Shown one piece after another: positions 25,754 through 32,754 of a stretch of DNA of 44,664 bases. How positions within the stretch are numbered: the first letter of the stretch is position 1; each line of letters starts with the position of its first letter. The translations under genes were made by a program, and so were the position numbers. This DNA comes from an uncultured Gemmiger sp. (lineage in GTDB: Bacteria > Bacillota > Clostridia > Oscillospirales > Ruminococcaceae): NCBI GenBank assembly GCA_944382785.1, contig CALWNO010000020.1, positions 1-44,664 on the forward strand, in the 5' to 3' direction. The notes beneath the pieces were generated by a model, which searched no databases, was not told the origin of the DNA, and saw nothing but the letters and a program-made list of their open reading frames with translations.

Positions 25754-26092
25754 TTGAAGCGTTTTCTTTGCGTGGTTCTTGTTGCCGCGCTGATGGTATT
25801 TTGTGCCGCCTGCGGCCGTAATCTGCTTGCCAATGAACCGGAAGCAACTGCGGCACCCACGGCATCCTCTTCCCGCAATGTCCGCAGTGAGCCGGTCAAG
25901 GTTACCGAGACCTATGCCAACGCGGACAATGTCACCGATTCCCAGCAAGCCACGGAGACTCCCTCCGCAGCTGCTCCGTCCGAGGCGGTGGACACCCCCG
26001 AGACCGGGGACTTCCCGGTGGTGTATTTTGCCGGGGTGCTGGGGTTGATTCTGATTTGTTCCGCCGGGCTGCTTATGTTGCGGCGCATCTGA
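25754..26092 (+). CDS. Small cell-surface protein with C-terminal TPETG sorting signal
   Basis: A 112-residue exported protein. The start is a TTG at 25754 chosen because AGGAGGT lies about ten bases upstream; any longer frame would bury this site. The signal segment (residues 3-19) ends FCAAC-G, which also resembles a lipobox with Cys20. A Ser/Thr/Ala/Pro-rich middle follows. The C-terminus is a classic sorting signal: TPETG (81-85), a hydrophobic helix (88-109) and Arg-Arg. The next gene is a class B sortase, whose clostridial members often recognise x-P-x-TG rather than LPxTG. It is likely that sortase's substrate. Confidence 0.72.
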   Translation: MKRFLCVVLVAALMVFCAACGRNLLANEPEATAAPTASSSRNVRSEPVKVTETYANADNVTDSQQATETPSAAAPSEAVDTPETGDFPVVYFAGVLGLILICSAGLLMLRRI

Positions 26093-26215
26093 ATCCTGTA
26101 TGATTGTCTGGGGCGCGCACGGCGCGTTTGCCGGGCCGGTTCTTGGGACCGGGCGGCAGGCACGCGGTGGGCGCCCTGTTTCCTTTTAGTTTTGCCGCAA
26201 GGAGGAGTTTCCCGT

Positions 26216-27151
26216 ATGCCCCGCAAACAACGATACCGCCGCCTGCAGGGCGACAGCGCCTACTATCCCTTCGGTGCCCGCAAAGTCTTGCGCCAGAAAC
26301 AGCTCCACCATGCCCGGCTTCTGCGGTGGGTGGGGGTGTTGGTGCTGTGCGCGGCAGGGGCGCTGCTGGTGCGCCAGACGGTGTTCCGGGGTGGCCAGCC
26401 CACCCCGCCGCCCGCGGTGGCCACGGCTGAGACGGCCACCGCGGAAACCGCCCCCCGCGCCACCGTGGCGGTGCGCTTTGCCACGGTGGATGCCCTGGCA
26501 GGGCAGGGAAGTGCGGATGCCGCCACACCCGAACAGGCCCGGCCAGCGTCCACTCCCATGCCGCAGGCCGAGATCCTGCCCCAGTATCGGGACCTGTATG
26601 AACAGAACAGCGATATGGTGGGATGGCTGCGCATCGACGGCACCGATATTGATTATCCCGTTATGCAGACGCCCGGGGATAACGAATATTATCTGCGCCG
26701 GGGCTTTGACAAACTGTATGCCACTTCCGGCACCCTTTTTCTGGACGAGCGCTGCAGCCTGGGACCGGACCCCACAGCCAACTGGCTGATTTACGGCCAC
26801 AATATGAGCGATGATACCATGCTGGGAGAGCTGGACGCTTACGCGAACCCGGAATTTTATGCCCAGCATCCCACCTTCACCTTTGATACGCTGACCACAC
26901 CGGGTACCTGGCAGGTGGCGGCGGTGATCCGCACCACTCTTGGCACCGATGAATGGCCCTACTACACCTTCTTTGACGCCGACAGCCGGGCGGACTGGCA
27001 GCGCCGGGTGGACGCCATCATGGACCTGGCCTTGTATGATACCGGTGTTACACCGGAATACGGGGACCAGCTCCTCACCCTTTCCACCTGCGGCACTTCC
27101 AGCTTTTACACCGATGAGCGTTTCGCGGTGCTGGCCGTGCGGGTGGAATAA
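26216..27151 (+). CDS. Class B sortase
   Basis: A membrane-anchored cysteine transpeptidase that cleaves a sorting motif and joins the protein to the wall. The 311-residue protein has an unusual basic cytoplasmic N-terminus of about 35 residues, a membrane helix (38-53) and a linker. The sortase B core then starts near GWLRIDGTDIDYPVMQ. Catalytic residues are visible: His195 in IYGHNM, Cys292 in LSTCG and Arg302 in DERFAV. The ATG at 26216 follows AAGGAGGAG. It sits 123 bases after the TPETG protein and probably shares its promoter. Confidence 0.9.
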   Translation: MPRKQRYRRLQGDSAYYPFGARKVLRQKQLHHARLLRWVGVLVLCAAGALLVRQTVFRGGQPTPPPAVATAETATAETAPRATVAVRFATVDALAGQGSADAATPEQARPASTPMPQAEILPQYRDLYEQNSDMVGWLRIDGTDIDYPVMQTPGDNEYYLRRGFDKLYATSGTLFLDERCSLGPDPTANWLIYGHNMSDDTMLGELDAYANPEFYAQHPTFTFDTLTTPGTWQVAAVIRTTLGTDEWPYYTFFDADSRADWQRRVDAIMDLALYDTGVTPEYGDQLLTLSTCGTSSFYTDERFAVLAVRVE

Positions 27152-27157
27152 GACCTC

Positions 27158-27186
27158 TTGCTTTTTAGGCGTGAATCCGCTATGAT
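27158..27186 (+). promoter_or_regulatory. Sigma-A promoter of the ydbC-like/HD gene pair
   Basis: TTGCTT, a 17-base spacer and TATGAT, about 40 bases before the ATG at 27228. Confidence 0.55.
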
Positions 27187-27227
27187 GATAACGTCAAAAA
27201 TACATTGCACAAAGGAGCCAACCAAAC

Positions 27228-27449
27228 ATGGCAGAATTCAAGTATGAGATTACCGAGCGCATTGCGGTGCTGTCCACCAATGCCAGCGGCTGGGAACGTC
27301 AGCTGAATATGGTCAGCTGGAACGGCAAGGAACCCAAATATGACCTGCGCGACTGGGCGCCGGACGGCAGCAAGATGGGCAAGGGCATCAGCATGACCCG
27401 GGATGAACTGGTCACCCTGAAGGGCATTCTGGAAGAAATGGATCTGTGA
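27228..27449 (+). CDS. YdbC-family PC4/p15-like nucleic-acid-binding protein
   Basis: A 73-residue protein matching the small Firmicute YdbC family. Its known member has a PC4-like fold and binds single-stranded DNA. Visible features are the N-terminal YEITERIAVLS, the LNMVSWNGKEPKYDLRDWAPD strand region and a C-terminal helix (RDELVTLKGILEEM). AAAGGAGCC precedes the ATG. It overlaps the HD gene by one base (TGATG), so the two are translationally coupled. Confidence 0.85.
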   Translation: MAEFKYEITERIAVLSTNASGWERQLNMVSWNGKEPKYDLRDWAPDGSKMGKGISMTRDELVTLKGILEEMDL

Positions 27450-28039
27450 TGGAAGACTATCGCCAGCAGTTCATTGCGCTGTACAACCAGCATATCACCC
27501 GACCCGGCGCCGACCGCCTGCTGAAATGGCTGGACGGCACCGATTTCTTCCGTGCGCCTGCCTCCACCAAATTCCATGGTGCCTGTGAGCATGGCCTGGT
27601 CATGCACAGCATCAATGTTTATAACGCCATGATGCAGCACTTCTTCACGGAGGGCGATAACCCCGAAACCTTTGCGGTGTGCGCTCTTTTGCATGATGTG
27701 TGCAAGGCCAACTTTTACAAGGTGGGCACCCGCAACGTGAAGAATGATGCCACCGGTCAGTGGGAGAAAGTTCCCTTTTATCAGGTGGCGGACCAGCTGC
27801 CCTACGGTCACGGGGAGAAGAGCGTCTATCTCATCGAACATTTCATGCGTCTGAAAACCGATGAGGCCATTGCCATCCGCTGGCACATGGGCGGGTTTGA
27901 TGATGCGGTCCGGGGCGGCAGCTTTGCTATCAGCGACGCCTACAACCGGTATCCGCTGGCGGTCAAACTCCATACGGCCGACCTGATCGCCACCTATCTG
28001 ATGGAACAGGGAACCAGTCAGGTGGAAAACGGACACTGA
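27449..28039 (+). CDS. HD-domain protein, putative phosphohydrolase
   Basis: A 196-residue cytoplasmic protein with an HD-type metal site: CEHGLVMHSINVY (His48, His53) and the signature ALLHDVCK (His82-Asp83). More histidines (YGHGEKS, IRWHMGGFD) match the distal metal ligands of HD hydrolases. It is probably a nucleotide or phosphodiester hydrolase; the substrate is unknown. Its start overlaps the ydbC-like stop, which suggests a shared role in nucleic-acid metabolism, but that is inference. A terminator follows. Confidence 0.8.
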   Translation: MEDYRQQFIALYNQHITRPGADRLLKWLDGTDFFRAPASTKFHGACEHGLVMHSINVYNAMMQHFFTEGDNPETFAVCALLHDVCKANFYKVGTRNVKNDATGQWEKVPFYQVADQLPYGHGEKSVYLIEHFMRLKTDEAIAIRWHMGGFDDAVRGGSFAISDAYNRYPLAVKLHTADLIATYLMEQGTSQVENGH

Positions 28040-28050
28040 GAATAAACCAT

Positions 28051-28102
28051 AGCCCGCACTCACTTCCGGCATGGACCGGACAGGTGAGAGCGGGCTTTTT
28101 TG
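28051..28102 (+). terminator. Terminator after the HD-domain gene
   Basis: AGCCCGC (28051-28057) pairs with GCGGGCT, with inner CTCAC/GTGAG and CCGG/CCGG pairings, followed by six T residues. Confidence 0.85.
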
Positions 28103-28119
28103 GATGGTGGATAAAAAGG

Positions 28120-28147
28120 AAAAGCCCGGGTACACACCCGGACTTTT
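28120..28147 (-). terminator. Terminator-like hairpin beyond the partial tRNA copy
   Basis: Arms of 12 bases with one mismatch (28120-28131 and 28136-28147), with A/T tracts on both sides. On the minus strand it ends CTTTTCCTTTTT. It lies downstream, on the minus strand, of the 20-base tRNA copy at 28174-28193. Confidence 0.65.
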
Positions 28148-28173
28148 TGAATGGAGTGTAGTCCATTCCGACG

Positions 28174-28193
28174 TGGAGCAGGTGAAGGGAGTC
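28174..28193 (-). repeat. 20-base direct copy of the tRNA-Gly 3' end
   Basis: Identical to 28325-28344, beginning exactly at the encoded CCA and running through the acceptor strand into the T-arm; identity stops abruptly at both ends. The rest of a tRNA is absent. The stretch between the copies holds a perfect 12-bp palindrome (28205-28231), a second inverted repeat GCGCAC/GTGCGC (28232-28247) and a terminator. I see no gene in 28040-28457 apart from the tRNA. Confidence 0.85.
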
Positions 28194-28204
28194 TCCCGCG
28201 GCCT

Positions 28205-28247
28205 AACCAACAGTCCACCGGACTGTTGGTTGCGCACTGCGGTGCGC
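28205..28247. repeat. Two adjacent perfect palindromes
   Basis: AACCAACAGTCC and GGACTGTTGGTT (12-bp arms, 3-base loop) are followed directly by GCGCAC-TGCG-GTGCGC. Neither is followed by a T-tract, so they do not look like terminators. Function unknown. Confidence 0.8.
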
Positions 28248-28284
28248 CGGCCTGTTCGCCTCCTCTTCACAGCAAATCCAAAAG

Positions 28285-28324
28285 AAAAAAGTCCATGGCG
28301 GGATACGCCATGGACTTTTCCTTT
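28285..28324 (-). terminator. Terminator of tRNA-Gly
   Basis: Perfect 10-bp stem GTCCATGGCG (28291-28300) with CGCCATGGAC (28306-28315), flanked by A-run and T-run, immediately after the CCA end of the tRNA on the minus strand. Confidence 0.9.
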
Positions 28325-28399
28325 TGGAGCAGGTGAAGGGAGTCGAACCCTCGTCCTCAGCTTGGAAGGCTGATGTACTAGCCGTTGTACGACACCTGC
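28325..28399 (-). tRNA. tRNA-Gly (anticodon TCC)
   Basis: The minus strand folds into a cloverleaf. The acceptor GCAGGTG pairs with CACCTGC, followed by T and an encoded CCA. The anticodon loop reads CTTCCAA (anticodon TCC), and the T-loop is GTTCGACTC. It reads glycine GGA/GGG codons. A terminator follows at once. Confidence 0.97.
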
Positions 28400-28457
28400 A
28401 CGGTATTTGTTATTATACCCGTGCAGGTGCCGGTTTGTCAAGTCAAAAACGGCGGTT

Positions 28458-29120
28458 TCAGTATTCCTTTTTTGCATAGATGGCGGTACTGATGCACCAA
28501 CTGATCATAAACAGTACCAGCCCCATGGCAAGGGACCCTCCGGCAATCAGAACCAGCAGGGTGGTTTCATCCAATACGGGCAACGCATAAAACAAAGAAG
28601 AGAGAACATTTTCCAGGGCATGAGAGCCCACAAGAGCAATGGCGATGATCAAGGCAATGGCCAGAATGACACCGGACCTTGCCCGGACTGCACCGATTTT
28701 ATAAGAAAGGATATAACTCAAGGCATAATAGGCCATGACAAATCCCAATGTTACCAGACACCCGGTCAGGTTGTACAGCAGATTTTCTGTCACCTGTCCC
28801 TTGTACAGGTCGCAAAGGGTGAGCAGAACTTCTGCCAGTACAAAGCTGCCTGCCATCCAGATCAGGGCCAGCAGATATTTGGCGCCCACAATCTGCCGGG
28901 GGGAGACGGGCAGGGTGCGTACGTAGGTATCCCAGTGACTTTGCTCATCAAAGACCAGGGTGGAGGTGGTGTACACGCCGCCGATAAACAGCAGGGCGAA
29001 CAGCATGAACGGCGTATCCATGGTAAAAGCCATGGCCGTATACAAAAAGATGATCAGCAGAAAATTTTTGCGGTAGCTGGACCAGATGGTCATCTGGTCT
29101 TTGTACAGTAAACCCAACAT
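28458..29120 (-). CDS. ABC-2 type transporter permease, copy 2
   Basis: A 220-residue protein with six predicted membrane helices, paralogous to the upstream permease (29152-29892). Both begin with a GL(L/F)YKD segment and share FDE-x-SHWDTY-x-x-TLPVS about 70 residues in. It is the likely second half of a heterodimeric channel driven by the ATPase at 29889-30749. The ATG at 29120 has GGGAGGA upstream; the longer open frame reads back into the neighbouring gene. Last gene of the GntR operon. The substrate is unknown; related systems export antimicrobial peptides or lipids. Confidence 0.82.
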   Translation of the reverse strand: MLGLLYKDQMTIWSSYRKNFLLIIFLYTAMAFTMDTPFMLFALLFIGGVYTTSTLVFDEQSHWDTYVRTLPVSPRQIVGAKYLLALIWMAGSFVLAEVLLTLCDLYKGQVTENLLYNLTGCLVTLGFVMAYYALSYILSYKIGAVRARSGVILAIALIIAIALVGSHALENVLSSLFYALPVLDETTLLVLIAGGSLAMGLVLFMISWCISTAIYAKKEY

Positions 29121-29151
29121 GGCAAAATCCTCCCGGAAAAGGTTTGTCCCA

Positions 29152-29892
29152 TCAAAATTGTTTGTGCTTGTAAATGGCAAGGCTGACCACCCAGCTGGCC
29201 CCATACAGAAAAACGCTGAAAACGGTGCCGCCACAGATCAGAAACCAGAAGTGAAGATTTCGGACCCATTGAGTCAGGGAACCGTATTCCACCTCCATCA
29301 CCACCGACTGTTCCCGGGTGGAGTCCCAGATTTCGGCGGGCCCCCGGAAGCCGAAGAACCGCTGGATGGTCTGTATCTGTTCCGGAGAAAGCAATACGGT
29401 GACAGTCATACCGATCACTGCCAGCAGCAGGATCGCCACCATTACGGCGGTGCGGGCCCCCTCGCTGCCGAACCGGTAGGAGAGAGGCAGACTCAGGGAA
29501 AAATACACCAGGGCAAGGGCGGTAGCCACCAGCATGCCCACCAGTGCTTCGTCCATGCCCATGGTGCCGCGGACAATACCGGGGAAAAACAGGAAGGCGA
29601 CAAGCCCGATCCCGAACCCGCTGAGCATGGCACACAGACCCAGCAGATATTTGCTGCCCACAATGGCGGCCTGGCTCACCGGCAGGGTATGAGCATAGGT
29701 ATCCCAGTGACTTTTTTCGTCAAAGCTGAGAGCGCTCTGTGTGTAGATACCCAGCATGAATACCAGGGCATACAACATGAACGGCATATCGAAGAGGTAG
29801 GCCATACCCAGATACACCACCAGAATCAGCAGCAGGTTTTTCCGGTATTGACCGATGAGAACACTCCAGTCCTTGTAAAAAAGGCCTTTCAC
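29152..29892 (-). CDS. ABC-2 type transporter permease, copy 1
   Basis: A 246-residue permease with six predicted membrane helices, starting with a GTG at 29892 (KGLFYKDWSVLIGQYRKNLLLI) preceded by GGGAGGG. The GTG overlaps the stop codon of the ATPase gene by four bases (GTGA), showing translational coupling. About 30 bases separate it from the second permease. The two copies probably arose by duplication and function together. Confidence 0.84.
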   Translation of the reverse strand: MKGLFYKDWSVLIGQYRKNLLLILVVYLGMAYLFDMPFMLYALVFMLGIYTQSALSFDEKSHWDTYAHTLPVSQAAIVGSKYLLGLCAMLSGFGIGLVAFLFFPGIVRGTMGMDEALVGMLVATALALVYFSLSLPLSYRFGSEGARTAVMVAILLLAVIGMTVTVLLSPEQIQTIQRFFGFRGPAEIWDSTREQSVVMEVEYGSLTQWVRNLHFWFLICGGTVFSVFLYGASWVVSLAIYKHKQF

Positions 29893-30749
29893 TGCCCATC
29901 CCTCCCGCTGTAAAACCGCATGATGTCGTCGATGCCCGCAGGGTCGCACACCGCCCCGGGCAGCATGCGCTGCACCTGTTCCCGCCCCTTGACCAGGGTT
30001 TCGCACCCGAACGCTCCCCGCCGGGTAAAGACGGCCATGCCTTCCGGCAGCCGGCGCAGATCCGCTTCGCTGCAGCGCAGCAGGCCGTACTCCTGCAGCA
30101 GGGCATCCTTCTCCTCATGGAAAAGCAGCTGCCCGCGGTGCAGGTAGGCGATGGAATCGGCAATCTGTTCCAGGTCACCGGTGATATGGCTGCTCATGAG
30201 GATGGTGTGGTGCTCATCCTGGATAAATTCCAGAAACAGATCCAGGATCTCTCCGCGCACCACCGGGTCCAGCCCGGCGGTGGGTTCGTCCAGTACCAAC
30301 ATCTCCGGTGCATGGGCCAGGGCGGTGGCCAGGCTCAGCTTCATCCGCATGCCCCGGCTGTATTCTTTGACCTTCTTGTCCGGGTCCAGCCCGAACCGGT
30401 GCAGGTATCCCGCAAAAGTATCCGGGCTCCAGCGGTTGCGGAAGATGCCCGCCATGCTGCGGCCGATCTGGGCGGCACTCATCCCCTCATAAAAGTAGGC
30501 TTCCTCAAACACCACACCCAGCCGGGCCCGGATGTCCGGGTCTTTGGGCAGACCGCCCAGCAGTTCGGCCCGGCCGCTGTCCGGCGGATTCACACCGGTG
30601 AGAATCTTCAGGGTGGTGGTCTTGCCGGCACCGTTTTCCCCCACCAGACCCACAATAGTTCCGGCGGGCACCGTCAGGTCCAGCGGTCCCAGCTTGAAAT
30701 CCTTGTATGTTTTCTGCACCCCGTGCAGTTCGGCAGCATTGACAGGCAT
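29889..30749 (-). CDS. ABC transporter ATP-binding protein
   Basis: A 286-residue ATPase that powers the two adjacent permeases. Walker A is GENGAGKT (37-44), the signature is YSRGMRMKLSLA from residue 130, Walker B is MLVLDE (150-155) with PTAGLDP after it, and the switch His is in MSSHITGDLE. The Q-loop position reads FEEAYFY (Glu in place of Gln), which is common in this YtrB/BcrA-like group. A C-terminal extension of about 70 residues is typical. It lies three bases after the GntR gene. Confidence 0.93.
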   Translation of the reverse strand: MPVNAAELHGVQKTYKDFKLGPLDLTVPAGTIVGLVGENGAGKTTTLKILTGVNPPDSGRAELLGGLPKDPDIRARLGVVFEEAYFYEGMSAAQIGRSMAGIFRNRWSPDTFAGYLHRFGLDPDKKVKEYSRGMRMKLSLATALAHAPEMLVLDEPTAGLDPVVRGEILDLFLEFIQDEHHTILMSSHITGDLEQIADSIAYLHRGQLLFHEEKDALLQEYGLLRCSEADLRRLPEGMAVFTRRGAFGCETLVKGREQVQRMLPGAVCDPAGIDDIMRFYSGRDGQ

Positions 30750-30752
30750 ACT

Positions 30753-31124
30753 TCAGCCCTCCCACAAAAGCTGTAAGGTCTCGCTCACTTCGGCCAGAGA
30801 GATCCCGCCACGGCGGGCGGCCTCAATGGCGTTCTGCAGGTGCCCTTCCACCTGTTTCAGGCTTTCCTCCCGGTGCAGTTCGGGGTTCTGCGGTGCCACA
30901 AAGCTGCCGCGCCCCGGCATGGTACGGATAAATCCTTCGGCTTCCAGGTCCTCGTAAGCACGTTTGGTGGTGATGACGCTGATGCGCAGCTCCTTGGCCA
31001 GCAGACGGATGCTGGGCAGCGCGTCCCCTTCTTTCAGTTCGCCGGTCAGGATCTTGTCCTTGATCTGCCGCGTGATCTGCGCGTAGATCGGCTCGCCTCC
31101 GGCGTTGGAGATGTATAGCTCCAT
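30753..31124 (-). CDS. GntR-family (YtrA-type) transcriptional regulator
   Basis: A 123-residue regulator with an N-terminal winged helix-turn-helix (PIYAQITRQIKDKILTGELKEGDALPSIRLLAKELRISVITTKRAYEDLEAEGFI). Only a short helical C-terminal part follows, the YtrA subtype that usually represses its own ABC-transporter operon. GGAGGG precedes the ATG. First gene of the four-gene operon; its promoter overlaps repeated GTATAC-type palindromes that are candidate operators. Confidence 0.93.
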   Translation of the reverse strand: MELYISNAGGEPIYAQITRQIKDKILTGELKEGDALPSIRLLAKELRISVITTKRAYEDLEAEGFIRTMPGRGSFVAPQNPELHREESLKQVEGHLQNAIEAARRGGISLAEVSETLQLLWEG

Positions 31125-31164
31125 GGAGTCCCTCCTTCGGGCAGGAAGATGAACTGTTCATATC

Positions 31165-31203
31165 CTATATACACAGTATATACGGTATATATACAGTTGT
31201 CAA
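31165..31203 (-). promoter_or_regulatory. Promoter and palindromic operator of the GntR-ABC operon
   Basis: On the minus strand TTGACA (31203-31198), a 17-base spacer and TATACT (31180-31175): a near-consensus promoter. The spacer and -10 contain GTATATATAC and GTATATAC, each its own reverse complement, and a third GTATATAG lies just downstream. This fits autorepression by the GntR protein. Confidence 0.8.
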
Positions 31204-31261
31204 CAGCTGTGGGGGAACGCACAGGAATTTTTTTCTGCATCTTTCGGCGGGATGTGTTTTC

Positions 31262-31270
31262 TGGTATAAT
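31262..31270 (+). promoter_or_regulatory. Extended -10 promoter for the PsiE-like gene
   Basis: TGGTATAAT with no clear -35. The leader has a GCGCCG/CGGCGC hairpin at about 31293-31308. Confidence 0.45.
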
Positions 31271-31328
31271 AAAATCGATGTAAGAAATGTGTGCGCCGCT
31301 TTCGGCGCAGGAAAGGATGTCCCCTCCG

Positions 31329-31844
31329 ATGAAACCCGAAACGTCCCGCCAGCCTTTTTATCTGCGCTGGCGCATTCGCCATAAGGAGCGCCGCATCACC
31401 CAGATCATGCGCAACCAGGTGGCGACAGCCGCCAGCCTGCTGGAAATGCTCCTCTCGGTGATGGTGTTGATCGGCCTGCTGGTCAGCACCATTCCCATCG
31501 CCCAGGAGATGATCTCCCTCTGGTTTTCCGACAATACGGATGCCTTCCAGACCTTTCTGGGGCACGCCTTCAACCTGGTCATCGGCATTGAGTTTATCAA
31601 GATGCTGGCCAAGCACAGCCCGGGCAGCGCTTTGGAGGTGCTTTTGTACGCCATTGCCCGGCAGATGATCCTGGGCCATGCTTCGGCGCTGGAAAACCTC
31701 ATCAGCGTGGGGTCCATCGGGTTGATCTTCCTGATCCGCAAGTTTGTGTTCGTGCCCAGTTTTGGTTCCACCATGCCGGACGGGCACACCGCACCGGATC
31801 TGGAGGAAAGCAACCACCACGACGGCGACGAAACTTTCGGCTGA
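31329..31844 (+). CDS. PsiE-like small membrane protein
   Basis: A 171-residue protein with four predicted membrane helices between about residues 30 and 150, a basic N-terminus (RWRIRHKERR) and an acidic C-terminus. The segment VIGIEFIKMLAKHSPGSALEVLLYAIARQMIL resembles the PsiE/phosphate-starvation-inducible family, whose function is unknown. The start is uncertain: the ATG at 31329 has GGAAAGGA about 12 bases upstream, while ATGs at 31317 and 31287 are in frame. A bidirectional terminator follows. Confidence 0.6.
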   Translation: MKPETSRQPFYLRWRIRHKERRITQIMRNQVATAASLLEMLLSVMVLIGLLVSTIPIAQEMISLWFSDNTDAFQTFLGHAFNLVIGIEFIKMLAKHSPGSALEVLLYAIARQMILGHASALENLISVGSIGLIFLIRKFVFVPSFGSTMPDGHTAPDLEESNHHDGDETFG

Positions 31845-31847
31845 AAC

Positions 31848-31896
31848 AAAAAACACCCGCAGCCCTTCCCAGTCGGGAGAAGGCTGCGGGTGTTTT
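31848..31896. terminator. Bidirectional terminator between the PsiE-like gene and cysE
   Basis: AAAACACCCGCAGCC pairs perfectly with GGCTGCGGGTGTTTT; the loop itself pairs CTTCCC with GGGAGA. A-run and T-run on either side serve both convergent genes. Confidence 0.9.
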
Positions 31897-31905
31897 GCAG
31901 TTGTG

Positions 31906-32568
31906 TCAATAGCGGGGCTCGGCGGGGCGGTCAGGCGGGTACTCTCCCTGCAGTTTGGCTTCGATGCGGCTCAGCCGTGCTTCCAGCTGCTGGATGCGCT
32001 GCAGCTGCATGTCCGGCAGGTCCTGCTGGTCCAGGTCGTCGGCAGGGCAGCAGCGGATGTTGTTCACCCGCACCACCTCGGCGGGGATGCCCACGGCGGT
32101 GGCATTGGCGGGCAGGTTGTGCAGCACCACGCTGCCGGCGCCCACCCGTACATTGTCCCCGATGAACACGGGGCCCAGCACCTTGGCCCCGGCCCCGATG
32201 AGTACATTGTTGCCCACGGTGGGATGCCGTTTGCCGGTGTCCTTGCCGGTACCGCCCAGGGTCACACCGTGGTAGATGGTGCAGTTGTCGCCGATTTCAG
32301 TGGTTTCCCCAAAGACGATGCCCATGCCGTGGTCGATAAACAGCCGCTGTCCGATCTTGGCGCCGGGATGGATCTCAATCCCGGTGAGATGGCGGGAAAT
32401 CTGGCTCACCAGACGGGCCAGGAACAACAGCTTGTGCCGGTACAGCCAGTGGGCTATGCGGTGGGTGACCAGTACATGAAAACCGGGATACAGCAGAATC
32501 ACCTCCAGCACGTTGCGTGCTGCAGGGTCCTTGTCCCGTATATTTTTTGCGTCTGCCCACAGGCCCAT
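31906..32568 (-). CDS. cysE: Serine O-acetyltransferase
   Basis: Acetylates serine with acetyl-CoA, the first step of cysteine synthesis. The 220-residue protein is the short Firmicute form. The N-terminal helical part (LEVILLYPGFHVLVTHRIAHWLY) precedes the left-handed beta-helix of hexapeptide repeats (IDHGMGIVFGETTEIGDNCTIYHGVTLGGTG), where His and Asp are the catalytic-type residues. A helical C-terminal tail follows (LQRIQQLEARLSRIEAKL). AAGAGGTAGG precedes the ATG at 32568; the longer open frame crosses the promoter. Monocistronic. Confidence 0.94.
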   Translation of the reverse strand: MGLWADAKNIRDKDPAARNVLEVILLYPGFHVLVTHRIAHWLYRHKLLFLARLVSQISRHLTGIEIHPGAKIGQRLFIDHGMGIVFGETTEIGDNCTIYHGVTLGGTGKDTGKRHPTVGNNVLIGAGAKVLGPVFIGDNVRVGAGSVVLHNLPANATAVGIPAEVVRVNNIRCCPADDLDQQDLPDMQLQRIQQLEARLSRIEAKLQGEYPPDRPAEPRY

Positions 32569-32607
32569 GGCGCCTACCTCTTTTCCTATAAATTCGCTAG
32601 TGGAATA

Positions 32608-32636
32608 ACAATACCATATTTTCGGCAAAAAGGCAA
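32608..32636 (-). promoter_or_regulatory. Candidate promoter of cysE
   Basis: On the minus strand TTGCCT (32636-32631), a 17-base spacer and TATTGT (32613-32608). No T-box or S-box structure fits in the 40-base leader. Confidence 0.5.
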
Positions 32637-32665
32637 CGCAATCTCTTTTCGGGCGTGGGGGAATA

Positions 32666-32674
32666 TGATATAAT
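32666..32674 (+). promoter_or_regulatory. Extended -10 promoter of the ParB-like/BMP operon
   Basis: TGATATAAT, about 80 bases before the ATG at 32755; the -35 is weak (TTTTCG). Confidence 0.5.
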
Positions 32675-32754
32675 ACCTGTATATGTGGCCGGGTTGCCCG
32701 GCTTTTGATAGAGAAATAGAAAAGGGAAAAGGGAAAGAACAGGGGGCATATCTT

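Noticed and set aside
28071-28373. 100-codon plus-strand frame ending EGSRTLVLSLEG
   Set aside because: It reads antisense through tRNA-Gly and its partial copy. This is a well-known false gene type, with no ribosome site.
28407-29111. 234-codon plus-strand frame
   Set aside because: Shadow of the ABC-2 permease on the other strand; hydrophilic nonsense-like composition.
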